Part shown: positions 11,144-21,411 of the stretch, in pieces
Position numbering within the stretch: the first letter of the stretch is position 1
How the letters are laid out: each line of letters opens with the position of its first letter
IMG/VR virus record: IMGVR_UViG_3300020442_000017
Location: 28,305 to 92,304 of that record
Length of the DNA stretch: 64,000 nt
Origin: a virus
Strand: one strand, 5' to 3'
The notes under the pieces: model-generated
The model's input: the letters and a program-made list of their open reading frames with translations, nothing else
Told to the model about the DNA's origin: nothing
Database searches by the model: none
Program-made: the position numbers and the translations under genes

Positions 11144-12945
11144 TGCCATATACCCAAGTAAATAACTTAGACTTCGCTGATATTAAAACTGCTCTCAAAG
11201 AATACATGAGGGCAGAGACAGAATTTACTGACTATGACTTTGAAGGATCGGTCATCAGTCAATTAATTGATGTATTGGCATATAATACGTACTACACGGC
11301 GTTTAACGCCAACATGGTAGTCAATGAACTGTTTCTAGATTCATCCACATTACGAGACAATGTGGTAGCACTAGCGAAACAGTTAGGATATGCACCAAAA
11401 TCAATAACCTCTCCAAAAGCAGAAGTTGATTTACAGTTATTTTTTCCTAATAATTCACCTAGTAATGTAATTATTAAGAGAGGTGGTGGTTTTGTTACAA
11501 ATTATGATGGTTCTCTGTATCAATACGTAGTAAAAGAAGATTATAAACAACCAGTTGTCAACGGCACTGCTACTTTTGAGGATCTTCCCATCTATGAGGG
11601 TACTCTTATTACTACAAAAACACTTGTAGATACCTCACTTAAGAATCAAAGATTTATTATTGAGAACAATGGTGCTGATACTAGCACACTTACTGTTAAG
11701 GTATTTGAAAATGCAAATTCCACAGCAGAGACTATTTTTAGTAAAGCAGAAAATATCTTAGAAGTAGGTGCAGATGATACTGTATACTTCATCAGTGAAA
11801 TTGAAGATGAGAGATATGAGATCTTTTTTGGTGATGGCGTACTAGGAAAGAAACTTGGCAATCAAAATATAGTAGAAATTTCATATGTTGCTACTAATGG
11901 ACCTGTTACTAATGGTGCTAACAACTTCATTTTTAATGGATCTGTTGTAGATGGTGATGGAAATTCACTAGGAGTTCCGTTTTCCGTATCAGATTTAACA
12001 ACATCTTCCGCAGCAAGCGGAGGTGCAACTATAGAATCAGTCTCTAAAATTAAATATAATGCACCAAAATACTTTGGATCACAAAATAGAGCAGTTACAA
12101 GTAATGATTATTCTGCAATTGTGCGGAAGATCTATCCTGCTATTAGCGATATTATTGTATTTGGAGGAGAAGATCAAGAACCACCTGCATATGGTAAAGT
12201 CTTTATTTCAGTAAAACCATCAGAAGCGGCAGCTCTTTCAACTTTTACAAAGAATCAACTAAAAACTGAACTTAAGAAGTACACTGTTGCCTCTATTAGA
12301 CCAGAATTTGTTGATCCTTCTATTCTTTACGTAGAATTGAATACAAGTGTATACTTTGATGGCACTAAAACTCAGTTACTATCTACAGATATTGCTTCAA
12401 AGGTATCAACTGCTGTACAAAATTATTTGACTACCTCAGGAACAGAAAAGTTCAATGGTAAGTTTAGATATTCAAAATTTGTTGGTGTCATTGATGGTTC
12501 CGAACGTGCTATCAATTCAAATGATACCACTGTTACTATGAGGAAAGATTTTATTGCACAAATAAATGCATCCACATACTATGAAATTTGTTATAAGAAT
12601 GCATTCCTAAAAGATTGTGATGATCCTGTAGTTTCATCTACTGGTATGACTGTCTTTGAGCATCCTACTTATACTTCATATCTTGAAGATAGAAGTGGCA
12701 AATTAGTCCTATATAGACTAGATTCTATCACTGGCGACAAAATTGTCTTAAATGATTCTGTTGGTGATGTTAATTATGACACAGGTGAAATTAAAATTTA
12801 TGACTTTACTATCCTAAAAGGTAGTTTTACTGACAATCGTATTGAATTGCGTGTAAAACCTGCTAATAAGGATATTGAAGTAAAGCGTGAGATGTATCTA
12901 TCTGTAGATGTATCAAACAGTAAATTCGTTGCGTATAAAGAGTAG
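11143..12945 (+). CDS. 6: Baseplate wedge subunit gp6 (600 aa)
   Basis: The N-terminus matches the gp6/gpJ family: LKEYMRAETEFTDYDFEGS, then QLIDVLAYNTYYTAFNANM. A conserved core follows (YEIFFGDGVLGKKL, then NRAVTSNDYSAIVRKIYP). The length is near T4 gp6 (660). Gp6 dimers form the inner ring linking wedges. Its position directly after gp25 is typical. The C-terminal 120 residues hold a short beta-rich domain. The stop overlaps the GTG start of the following giant gene. Confidence 0.88.
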   Translation: MPYTQVNNLDFADIKTALKEYMRAETEFTDYDFEGSVISQLIDVLAYNTYYTAFNANMVVNELFLDSSTLRDNVVALAKQLGYAPKSITSPKAEVDLQLFFPNNSPSNVIIKRGGGFVTNYDGSLYQYVVKEDYKQPVVNGTATFEDLPIYEGTLITTKTLVDTSLKNQRFIIENNGADTSTLTVKVFENANSTAETIFSKAENILEVGADDTVYFISEIEDERYEIFFGDGVLGKKLGNQNIVEISYVATNGPVTNGANNFIFNGSVVDGDGNSLGVPFSVSDLTTSSAASGGATIESVSKIKYNAPKYFGSQNRAVTSNDYSAIVRKIYPAISDIIVFGGEDQEPPAYGKVFISVKPSEAAALSTFTKNQLKTELKKYTVASIRPEFVDPSILYVELNTSVYFDGTKTQLLSTDIASKVSTAVQNYLTTSGTEKFNGKFRYSKFVGVIDGSERAINSNDTTVTMRKDFIAQINASTYYEICYKNAFLKDCDDPVVSSTGMTVFEHPTYTSYLEDRSGKLVLYRLDSITGDKIVLNDSVGDVNYDTGEIKIYDFTILKGSFTDNRIELRVKPANKDIEVKREMYLSVDVSNSKFVAYKE

Positions 12946-15900
12946 TGCCTAAAACTGCGAATAAAATCTCATTCTTAATTGAGTCACAATTACCTGATTT
13001 CATCAACGAAGAGTATGAACTTTTTACTAAGTTCATACAAAAGTACTATGAGCAGATTGAAATTCAAGGTCAACCGTTGGATATTATCAGTAATCTCCAA
13101 CAGTATCGTGATATTGATTTTTATGAGAAGAATGTATTACAACAGTCAACTACTACATCTGCATATGTCCAAAATGTAGACACTACAATTAGTGTTGTTG
13201 ATGCGACTTCATTCCCCAAGAATGGTGGTTATATCAAAATTGATGATGAGATTTGTTTTTATAGAGAAAGAACTGATAATCAGTTTTTAGAAGTAAGTCG
13301 TGGTGTTAGTGGAAACACGACCATTGGTGATTTATACGAGAAGAGTACTTTTGTAACTACTCAAGCAGACAATCATATTTCTGGTTCTACTGTACAGAAT
13401 ATCAGTAATCTTTTCTTATATTCTCTAGTAAAAAGTTTTGAAAAGGAATATCTAGATAATTTTCCTGAAGAGTATTTAAAAAATGATGTTGATAAGAGAA
13501 CACTTATCAAAAACATTACTTCTTTCTATAAAGCGAAAGGTACTGATCAATCAATTAAGTTCTTATTCAAATGTCTTGTTGACAATGATCCAGAACCACA
13601 AGTTTTATATCCAAGAGAACATACCTTAAAACCATCAGATTCTAATTGGATTAGTAACTATTCAATCAAGGCAAAAGTTTTATCAGGTAACGTTAACGAT
13701 CTCATTGGTAGAAAGATCACACAAACTACTGGTGAATATGCTTCTGCTATTGTAGATAACGTTCAGTATTCTGGTAAGTTTGATGGTGAAGATTTATATG
13801 AACTAATTTTAGCAGAAGGAAGTATTAATGGTTCATTTTCAGTTGCTGCTAGAACTAAATTAACCAAAAATATTTCACCAGGATTAGGTGTTGGTGATAG
13901 AGTTGATGTGTTTTCCACAATGGGTTGGGAAAATGAAGGTACGTTTACTGTTGGTAATGAAGTATTTTCTTATGAAGACAAGAATGTAAATCAATTTGTT
14001 ATTAAATCTAGGACTAGTAATGGTGTATACAGTGATGGAGATCCTGTATTCTTTGGTTCTAATGTAAGTGGTAATGGTGTAGAGTTATTAGTATACGGTA
14101 TTGTATACAACCTAGAAGCAGAAACTAAGTTTCCATATTCATCTACAGGTGATTCTGTAGATATTTCTGATGCAGGATTCCTCACAGATGATATTAGAAT
14201 CTTTGATTCTCAAAATAATCTTAGATGGACTATTGGTGGACTTCCACCTGCTGTAAGTGATTTAGTTTCTAATGTATCTGCAATCTTTGAGGATGCTGAC
14301 ACTTATTACATTGCTTCTTCAGGATTCCCATCTCATAGTATTGGCACACTCCCTGCTGATGCGGCAGATCAAAAGCATCTTAAGATCTTAAGAAAAAGAC
14401 CTATCTCAACTACTGAGTCTTATGAGACTCAATTTAGAGACGTTGGTATTGCCACAAATGGAGTTCCTTTCCTAAGTTACAAAGATGAAGATGTGATTCT
14501 CAATGGACCTCTTCAAAATATTGTTGTTAACAAGAGAGGTAATGGTTATAAGAAACCACCATTCATTCTTGTTAATGGTGTTGCTAATCAAGCAATTGCA
14601 AATCTTGCTGGTGAAGTAGTTGAATCAATTAGTATTACTACAGCAGGAAGTTATATTGATACACCTATAGTTGAAGTTGTATCTGGCAGAAATGGCACAG
14701 TAACTCCAATTGTTACTAATGGTGAGGTTACCAGTATTAGTATTGATAATGCTGGTGAATATTATTCTTCACCACCAGAAGTAAGGATTGCTGATCTTGC
14801 AGGCAAAGGACAATTTGCTGTGTTTAAAGCAGAAGTGTCAACTGCTGGTGAATTGACTGGTTTTGTTAAAGTAAATGGTGGTAAAGGATACACTCAAGGA
14901 AATATACTAGTAGATATCATTCCTGTTGGATCTGGTGCTGTTGCTACTGCCAATATCAAAGAATGGAGAAAAGACAGATTTGTAAAGACAAACGTAGATT
15001 CTGAGAATGGTACATTCTTTACCAATTACGTAAGTTCTAATGGTCAGGGATATGCATATCTAGCATCTCCTGCTACTTTGAGAGCAAATGATAATGGAGT
15101 AAATCATTCTCCTATTCTTGGATTTGCTTATGACGGAAATCCCATTTATGGTCCATATGGATACAGAGATAAATTAGATGCAAATTCACCAATCATTAGA
15201 ATGACATCTAGTTATGGTCCATCATCTACAAGAGTTGATGGTCCTGATGTAACTACATATCCAATCGGAACGTTCATTCAAGATTGGAATTATATCCATG
15301 AAAGAGGAACATTAGATAAAAATAATGGTCGTTATTGTGTCACACCAGAATTCCCAGAAGGTACATATGCATACTTCATCACGGTGGATGATCAGAATGC
15401 TCCTGTATTCCCTTATGTTATCGGCAAGTGTTATTATTCATTACCTGTTGACTCCAACTACAACTCTGAATTAAATCAGTATGATTTACCAAAGAGTGCA
15501 AGAAGATTAAGAACTAGTGATATTGAAAATAATGGTGGTGGTACATCATTACTAATAAAAGATGTAATTAGTGGAAATATTTCATCTGCAACTGTAGAAT
15601 CTTCTTCTGACAACTTTAGAGTTGGTTCTAAGTTAGTTATTGATAATAGTGGAACTGATGGAACTGGTATTGATGCGGAAGTTGAATCTGTAACAGGAAA
15701 GTCGGTACTCTCAATTGAGTCTCAAACTGATAAAGTATTATTTGTATCTCTAAAAGAATCTGCATATCTATTTGATGGTGATAGAGTCACACAAGGAGCA
15801 GCAACAGGTCGTGTTGTGGGTAATGTGTTCTCTGGTACTACATTTGCAATTAAGTCGGTCACAGGGTCTTGGAGTGCTTCTGGAACGCTAACTTCCGATA

Positions 15901-18900
15901 CATCAGTACTAACACTACTGCTTGATCGTAATGCATCATACACAAAAGGTGCAATTTTATCTTTAGGTGATGGTGTTGCACTTCCTGTTGCCAAAGGTGA
16001 GGTGTTAGAAGCTACTGCTTCACAAAATAGTGTAAAAGTAAAAGTTACTCAAGCAGGTTTTACAGTTTCCTCTTCTCTATTCATTTCTAGTTCTGATTTA
16101 CTTAACACACCAGGTGCACAAATTATCTCAATTAAGTCTTTAAGTGAGAATTTGTCTATTTCTAATATTCAAGACAATGTTGCTCTTGTTACTACAGGAA
16201 CAAATCACGGTGTAGCAGAAGGAGAAAAAATTGTAGTTGATATTAATCCTGATGACAGCACAACTACTACTACCTTTAGTGTAAAATCTGCTGTATATCA
16301 AGAAGTAATCATTGAAACCCCAGTCATAGCAACGACTCTCAATGACACTGGTATCGGAAGAATTGAAATTTTAAATGGTGGTAATAACTACACAGTCGGA
16401 CAGTATAATGATATTGCTTTATCTGGTGGCAAAGGATCTGGTGCTAAAGCATCTATTAAGGTAGAGCAAATTGGTAATAATAAACCTGTAACAGAAATTG
16501 TTATTACTGATAGAGGAACTGGTTATGAAAAGTTTGATATTCTTACTGTTGGTGACAGTGATTTAAATAAAACTGACAATCTTGAACCAAGATTGCAAGT
16601 TCGTGTTGATCATGCTGGATTCTCTAGTGATAGAACAGATCTTATTGTAACAAGTGCTTCTAATTTTAGTGTAAACGATCAACTTACTCTTGGTAGCGAA
16701 ACATTAACAGTATCAAATATTAGTGGCAACACTATTACTGTTGTAAGAGGATCAAATCCTGTAGATCATTTCAGTGGATCTACTGTTAGCGTAAAAGACG
16801 CAGGATTTACTCTGAATAGTGGATATCAAATTAATCAAGAAACTAATGATCCTGCACAACCATATGTTGTGTCTTATGATTCAAATACCCAAAAAGTTGT
16901 ATTTAAATATGGATATGGAGTAACACCAACATATCTTACACTAAGTTCTGTTTTCAGAGATCAGAGTCAACCATCTACTAGACTAGTTAATGTTTTTAGT
17001 GTTGGTGATCCATTTACTGCTTTTGAAATTGATGGAGAAAGAAACAAAGTAATTGATATTAAAAAATCCTATAAGTACGTATTTGATATTAGTCATACAT
17101 CAATGACTGGTACAAAATTTGATATATCACCAAGTAGTAATTTTAATCTTATTGCTGGTGAGGTAGATAAACCTAATCTTTTTGAAGTTAATATCAAGAC
17201 TGGTTTTGGACCTAGACTTGCAACAAATGCATATGATACTAGGGTAGATAGTCCATACAATAAGTATTACTATTTTGATCATAACAATGTAGTAAATGCA
17301 GAAGGTGCATATCTGAATGTCATTGATGATCCTTTACAAGGTGAAAAGGATGTGTTGTATGTTACACCTACTGAGATTGTTTATTCTACTGGGAATGTTG
17401 CCAGTCATGATGGAACAGGATCAATTTCATATACAACAAAGTCTTCTTTTGCTGTTGGTGCAATTAATTCAATTGCAATTAAGAACACAGGAGATGACTA
17501 TAAAAAACTTCCTATCGTAACTGGTATTATTGATGCCGATGGTGAAGTTGATAATACTGTAAAGTGTTATCTACAAAGTAATAATATTGGTTCACCTAAA
17601 AATATTAAAATTATTAATAATGGTGGAGCATTTCATAACGATACAACGTTACAGTCTACATTCAGATCAAATTACATATTTACATTATCAAACTTCAATA
17701 TTAAACCTTTTAGTGTAGGTGAAACTATCATTCAAAAGTCTGGTTCTGTGGAGGTTGCTAGAGCAAGAGTGACTTCTTGGACAGAAGGGACAAATATTCT
17801 TGTAGTTGATAGAGTAACTGGTATTTTCAGAAAAGGACAAGATATCATTGGTCTTTCTAGAAATCAAAAGGCAAAATTAGAAAATATTAATTTTACTGAG
17901 TTTTCTCCTGTAATTCAAACTAACTTTGATAACATTGGTTCTTATTCATCTGATTCTGGAAAAGTCAGTGATGCCAATCAGAGAATTCATGATTCTTATT
18001 ATTACCAAGATTATTCTTATACTATTAAATCAAAGACTCCAATAGAAACTTGGAGAAAACTCATCAAGGACACAACCCACCCAGCTGGTTTCCAGTTATT
18101 TGGTGAAGTCTTAATTGAGTCTAATATTGATTCACGAATGACAGAGAATACTTCTGTCAGTAGAGTTAGTGTAATCCAAGCATGGGATTCAACTAAGAAT
18201 AAAATTACTGTTGAAAGTGTAACTAAACAGATCAGGCAGAATATTGTCCTAATGGATAATATGAATGTAGAAAGTGGTGTTGGTGCAATTTCACTTGATA
18301 CAACAAATACCAGTGAAATTGTTGCTCAAGATGTAAAACTAAATGATGTATTTAATGGTGCATTTGGAAATAAAGGCAATCGTGAGGGTAAGAAACAATT
18401 TACTCTAGTAGATAAAAATAACAATGCTATTACTCCAGTTAATGAACAAGCATTGATTATTACTTTAGATGGTATTTTACAAGAACCAGGTAAAGCATAT
18501 ACTGTTAGTGGTGATAACATTGTATTTGCAGAAGCACCATTAGAAGGTGTTTCTTTCTCAGGAAGGAAGTTCCAATTCAAGACAAGTGCTTTAAATAATT
18601 ACTACCTTAAAAAAATTAGAAATATTTTCCAGCGTAATGGTAGGTGGTTAGACGCTGCAAATCAAATTGAAAGAAATAAAGAGTTTATTCAAGAGTCAAC
18701 TCTAGAGCATATTCAAACGGTCCATCCTACTCTAGCATGGAATCGTTTAAGTAATAAATGTTTTAGAGACATTGGATTTATTGTTGATGCATTAGCACAT
18801 GACATCAGATTTGGTGGCAATGAAAAAACAAAGGTTTCTTTAGAGAAATATTTTAACAATGGTATTTTGGATTACATTGATGGTGAACTAGAACCAACCA

Positions 18901-21353
18901 TTGAAGCATTCCAGTATGCTGTTACTCTTGCAAAGAAAGCAATTAATAATGAACTATCAGGTGGATTTGTTGATCCTGACATTTTAACTGACAGTGGACC
19001 TGTTAAATGTGAGGATGTTCTTGCTGCATTAGATACTCTATCTGAAGTTATAAGAGTTATCCTAACTACAGGTCCAGGTTCTGTTGCTGTTGGATATCCA
19101 GACTATTTCAATGGCAAGAATACTATTTTTGATTTGTATTATACTGATGGTACACCAGTTGATACAGAAGAAAATGAAGATCTATGGATTGCCTTAAGTG
19201 GAGTATTGCAAGTTGGTGATGCTTATACTATTGATAGAACAACTATTCCTAATAAAGTTGTATTTGCAGAACCTCCTATTTGGGGTCAGTCAGAAAACAC
19301 AAAAACTGTGTATGAACCATTAGCAGTTGAAAGATTCTTCGGTCAAGGGATTGGATCATACAAAAAATATACTATCAGTATCAATACTGCTGGCACAGGA
19401 CCATTCTTGATTATTGATGAAGAGAATAAGATCAAATCTATTGACAATAGCAATTTTGCTTATGTTTTTGTAGATGGTGTTTTACAGAAAGAATATAAGT
19501 CATATACAATTAGTGGTTCTACTATTAAATTCCACACCAAGATTTCTCCTGAAAACAAAATTAATATTATTAGTCTTTACGGTAGAGAAACTGATACAAC
19601 AGTAACACTATATGATTATGAGAGAAATCAATATTACAACGAACTTAAATTAAGTTGTGATGCAGGTTCTCCAAATGATTTTATTGATTGGATCTCTTGG
19701 TATAACCTATCTTATAATGATCATCAAGTTGCATATCAAAAAGTTGGTGGTGTTAAAAAGTTTATTGGTAATGTAAAAGTATATAATGCCTCTCCAAACG
19801 TATTGACTATCACAATTGCTGGTGGTAACTATGTTTTAGATAATTCTAGTATTTTCTTTGCTGGTAAAGCAGATTATAGTGATGAGTATGAATTAAGTGG
19901 TACAACAAATACACTATCTTCAGTAAAAGATGCATTCCTTGAAAATCAAATGCAAAGAAATGCAACTAGATGGTTGTATGGTTCACCCAAAGGTGATAGT
20001 GCATTCTTTGAAAGAAATAGATTGGGTGCTAATATATCCAATGGTGATCTTATCAAAATTGATGGTGAGGATGAATTTAGAACTATTAATGAACTACCAC
20101 GTTATGTAACGCCAAAAAATTATAATGCAGATGCTGATGTATCAAATGATTTCCGTGGCAATGTATTAGTAACTAAGTATTCAGGTGAAACACGTGGAAC
20201 TGGTCTTAGTGTTGAATGTTCTGTAACGAATGGTAAAGTAACTTCTATCACTTGGAATAAAAATTCTGGTGGTTACGATGGTACACCTGTACTACAATTC
20301 ATTCCAATTGATCAGAAAGGTGGTGGAGCAAGAGCAGAAGTGCTTATGCAAAATGGTTCTGTTGTTGATATTGTAATTACTGATGGTGGTTCTGGATATG
20401 ATACTGCTCCTGAAGTGGTTGTCTCCAGACAATTCAAAGTAATTAAAAAGAATGGCAGAAAGATTGATAGTCTAATTAAATTAGGTTTTGAGAATAAAGT
20501 TCTAGTTGACAACATTAATGTTGTCACTAGTACCTCAAGGTTCTCTGGTAAGGAATTTGGTTCTACTCTTTCAGAACCTCTTGGTCCTGTAATGCCAGAT
20601 GCTCCTGTTGATCCATATACTATGATCACAAAGAATATTGATTTGACATTTACTTTGCCAGCACCAGTTGGAATCCCACAAGAATTGATGAGATATTATC
20701 CAACTGTTATTGATTCCGTAAGTATGCCTGATGCTATCATGCCTACATCAGCGGCAATGAGTATTATAGAGTTGGCAACTCAAGTAACTACTGTATCAAC
20801 AGCAGAAGGAGAATCTTCTACTACCTATCAGACAGGATTTGTTGATCATCGTTTCTGGAATGCATCTTACAACTCCGCTCCTCCTTCACTACATAATATG
20901 ACGATGAGACCATCGTTCCTCCAGTGGGAAGGTGCTAAATTTATGAATACAGGTACTATTACGTCTGCTTCTGGACTAACTGTATCAGAGTACACCATTG
21001 AGGAGTTTGCAAGGTATGGATTTACATTAAGTGATTTCAGTGACTTTGCTGGATCTGGATGGTCAAGTAGTGGTTATTCCATGAATGTTGGATATCCAAC
21101 CATTAATAATTATCTAAGTCAACTAGATACTACAGATCTACCTGATGAAAATGGGGCAGGTTATCTTGCTACTGGTGCAGTTGTTTATTGCAACACTACC
21201 AATTTCCCAGCATCTGGAAAGATTTTAATTGGTAAAGAAACTATTTCTTATACCAGTAAATTGAGTGATCGTTTCATTGGATGTACACGTGGTGTAGATG
21301 GTTCACCTATAGAGCAACACACCATTGGAGCATTCCTAAGGAACGCACAATAA
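12945..21353 (+). CDS. Giant baseplate/tail structural protein in the gp7 position (2802 aa)
   Basis: It starts at GTG 12945, sharing a base with the gp6 stop. The N-terminal 200 residues look like a wedge-attachment part (PDFINEEYELFTKFIQKYYE). Beyond it lie: a gel-like T-x-FP-x-xG-x-I module (near residue 85, repeated at the C-terminus); G-x-GY-x-x-x-P beta-modules (about residues 530-680 and 2420-2490); a YHYH-related domain (about 695-830, HSPILGFAYDGNPIYGPYGY); NG-I-x-Q-P-x-x-Y-T-V-S-G modules (about 1845, 2090 and 2175); and a helical FGGNEK domain (about 1900-2000). At 2802 residues it far exceeds T4 gp7 (1032). I infer it builds the baseplate periphery; homology to T4 gp7 is not shown. 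Confidence 0.75.
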   Translation: MPKTANKISFLIESQLPDFINEEYELFTKFIQKYYEQIEIQGQPLDIISNLQQYRDIDFYEKNVLQQSTTTSAYVQNVDTTISVVDATSFPKNGGYIKIDDEICFYRERTDNQFLEVSRGVSGNTTIGDLYEKSTFVTTQADNHISGSTVQNISNLFLYSLVKSFEKEYLDNFPEEYLKNDVDKRTLIKNITSFYKAKGTDQSIKFLFKCLVDNDPEPQVLYPREHTLKPSDSNWISNYSIKAKVLSGNVNDLIGRKITQTTGEYASAIVDNVQYSGKFDGEDLYELILAEGSINGSFSVAARTKLTKNISPGLGVGDRVDVFSTMGWENEGTFTVGNEVFSYEDKNVNQFVIKSRTSNGVYSDGDPVFFGSNVSGNGVELLVYGIVYNLEAETKFPYSSTGDSVDISDAGFLTDDIRIFDSQNNLRWTIGGLPPAVSDLVSNVSAIFEDADTYYIASSGFPSHSIGTLPADAADQKHLKILRKRPISTTESYETQFRDVGIATNGVPFLSYKDEDVILNGPLQNIVVNKRGNGYKKPPFILVNGVANQAIANLAGEVVESISITTAGSYIDTPIVEVVSGRNGTVTPIVTNGEVTSISIDNAGEYYSSPPEVRIADLAGKGQFAVFKAEVSTAGELTGFVKVNGGKGYTQGNILVDIIPVGSGAVATANIKEWRKDRFVKTNVDSENGTFFTNYVSSNGQGYAYLASPATLRANDNGVNHSPILGFAYDGNPIYGPYGYRDKLDANSPIIRMTSSYGPSSTRVDGPDVTTYPIGTFIQDWNYIHERGTLDKNNGRYCVTPEFPEGTYAYFITVDDQNAPVFPYVIGKCYYSLPVDSNYNSELNQYDLPKSARRLRTSDIENNGGGTSLLIKDVISGNISSATVESSSDNFRVGSKLVIDNSGTDGTGIDAEVESVTGKSVLSIESQTDKVLFVSLKESAYLFDGDRVTQGAATGRVVGNVFSGTTFAIKSVTGSWSASGTLTSDTSVLTLLLDRNASYTKGAILSLGDGVALPVAKGEVLEATASQNSVKVKVTQAGFTVSSSLFISSSDLLNTPGAQIISIKSLSENLSISNIQDNVALVTTGTNHGVAEGEKIVVDINPDDSTTTTTFSVKSAVYQEVIIETPVIATTLNDTGIGRIEILNGGNNYTVGQYNDIALSGGKGSGAKASIKVEQIGNNKPVTEIVITDRGTGYEKFDILTVGDSDLNKTDNLEPRLQVRVDHAGFSSDRTDLIVTSASNFSVNDQLTLGSETLTVSNISGNTITVVRGSNPVDHFSGSTVSVKDAGFTLNSGYQINQETNDPAQPYVVSYDSNTQKVVFKYGYGVTPTYLTLSSVFRDQSQPSTRLVNVFSVGDPFTAFEIDGERNKVIDIKKSYKYVFDISHTSMTGTKFDISPSSNFNLIAGEVDKPNLFEVNIKTGFGPRLATNAYDTRVDSPYNKYYYFDHNNVVNAEGAYLNVIDDPLQGEKDVLYVTPTEIVYSTGNVASHDGTGSISYTTKSSFAVGAINSIAIKNTGDDYKKLPIVTGIIDADGEVDNTVKCYLQSNNIGSPKNIKIINNGGAFHNDTTLQSTFRSNYIFTLSNFNIKPFSVGETIIQKSGSVEVARARVTSWTEGTNILVVDRVTGIFRKGQDIIGLSRNQKAKLENINFTEFSPVIQTNFDNIGSYSSDSGKVSDANQRIHDSYYYQDYSYTIKSKTPIETWRKLIKDTTHPAGFQLFGEVLIESNIDSRMTENTSVSRVSVIQAWDSTKNKITVESVTKQIRQNIVLMDNMNVESGVGAISLDTTNTSEIVAQDVKLNDVFNGAFGNKGNREGKKQFTLVDKNNNAITPVNEQALIITLDGILQEPGKAYTVSGDNIVFAEAPLEGVSFSGRKFQFKTSALNNYYLKKIRNIFQRNGRWLDAANQIERNKEFIQESTLEHIQTVHPTLAWNRLSNKCFRDIGFIVDALAHDIRFGGNEKTKVSLEKYFNNGILDYIDGELEPTIEAFQYAVTLAKKAINNELSGGFVDPDILTDSGPVKCEDVLAALDTLSEVIRVILTTGPGSVAVGYPDYFNGKNTIFDLYYTDGTPVDTEENEDLWIALSGVLQVGDAYTIDRTTIPNKVVFAEPPIWGQSENTKTVYEPLAVERFFGQGIGSYKKYTISINTAGTGPFLIIDEENKIKSIDNSNFAYVFVDGVLQKEYKSYTISGSTIKFHTKISPENKINIISLYGRETDTTVTLYDYERNQYYNELKLSCDAGSPNDFIDWISWYNLSYNDHQVAYQKVGGVKKFIGNVKVYNASPNVLTITIAGGNYVLDNSSIFFAGKADYSDEYELSGTTNTLSSVKDAFLENQMQRNATRWLYGSPKGDSAFFERNRLGANISNGDLIKIDGEDEFRTINELPRYVTPKNYNADADVSNDFRGNVLVTKYSGETRGTGLSVECSVTNGKVTSITWNKNSGGYDGTPVLQFIPIDQKGGGARAEVLMQNGSVVDIVITDGGSGYDTAPEVVVSRQFKVIKKNGRKIDSLIKLGFENKVLVDNINVVTSTSRFSGKEFGSTLSEPLGPVMPDAPVDPYTMITKNIDLTFTLPAPVGIPQELMRYYPTVIDSVSMPDAIMPTSAAMSIIELATQVTTVSTAEGESSTTYQTGFVDHRFWNASYNSAPPSLHNMTMRPSFLQWEGAKFMNTGTITSASGLTVSEYTIEEFARYGFTLSDFSDFAGSGWSSSGYSMNVGYPTINNYLSQLDTTDLPDENGAGYLATGAVVYCNTTNFPASGKILIGKETISYTSKLSDRFIGCTRGVDGSPIEQHTIGAFLRNAQ

Positions 21354-21358
21354 ATAAG

Positions 21359-21366
21359 TATAAATA
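21359..21366 (+). promoter_or_regulatory. Late promoter TATAAATA for gp8
   Basis: Exact T4-type late consensus 45 bases before ATG 21412. A second ATAAATA lies just upstream at 21350-21356. Confidence 0.75.
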
Positions 21367-21411
21367 GACCAGATTCGTCTATAATTAAAGAACTAAACGA
21401 GACTCAGTGCT

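Noticed and set aside
13911-13919. Another TTTTCCACA in the window
   Set aside because: It lies within the 2802-residue gene in a single copy without an inverted partner, as chance predicts.
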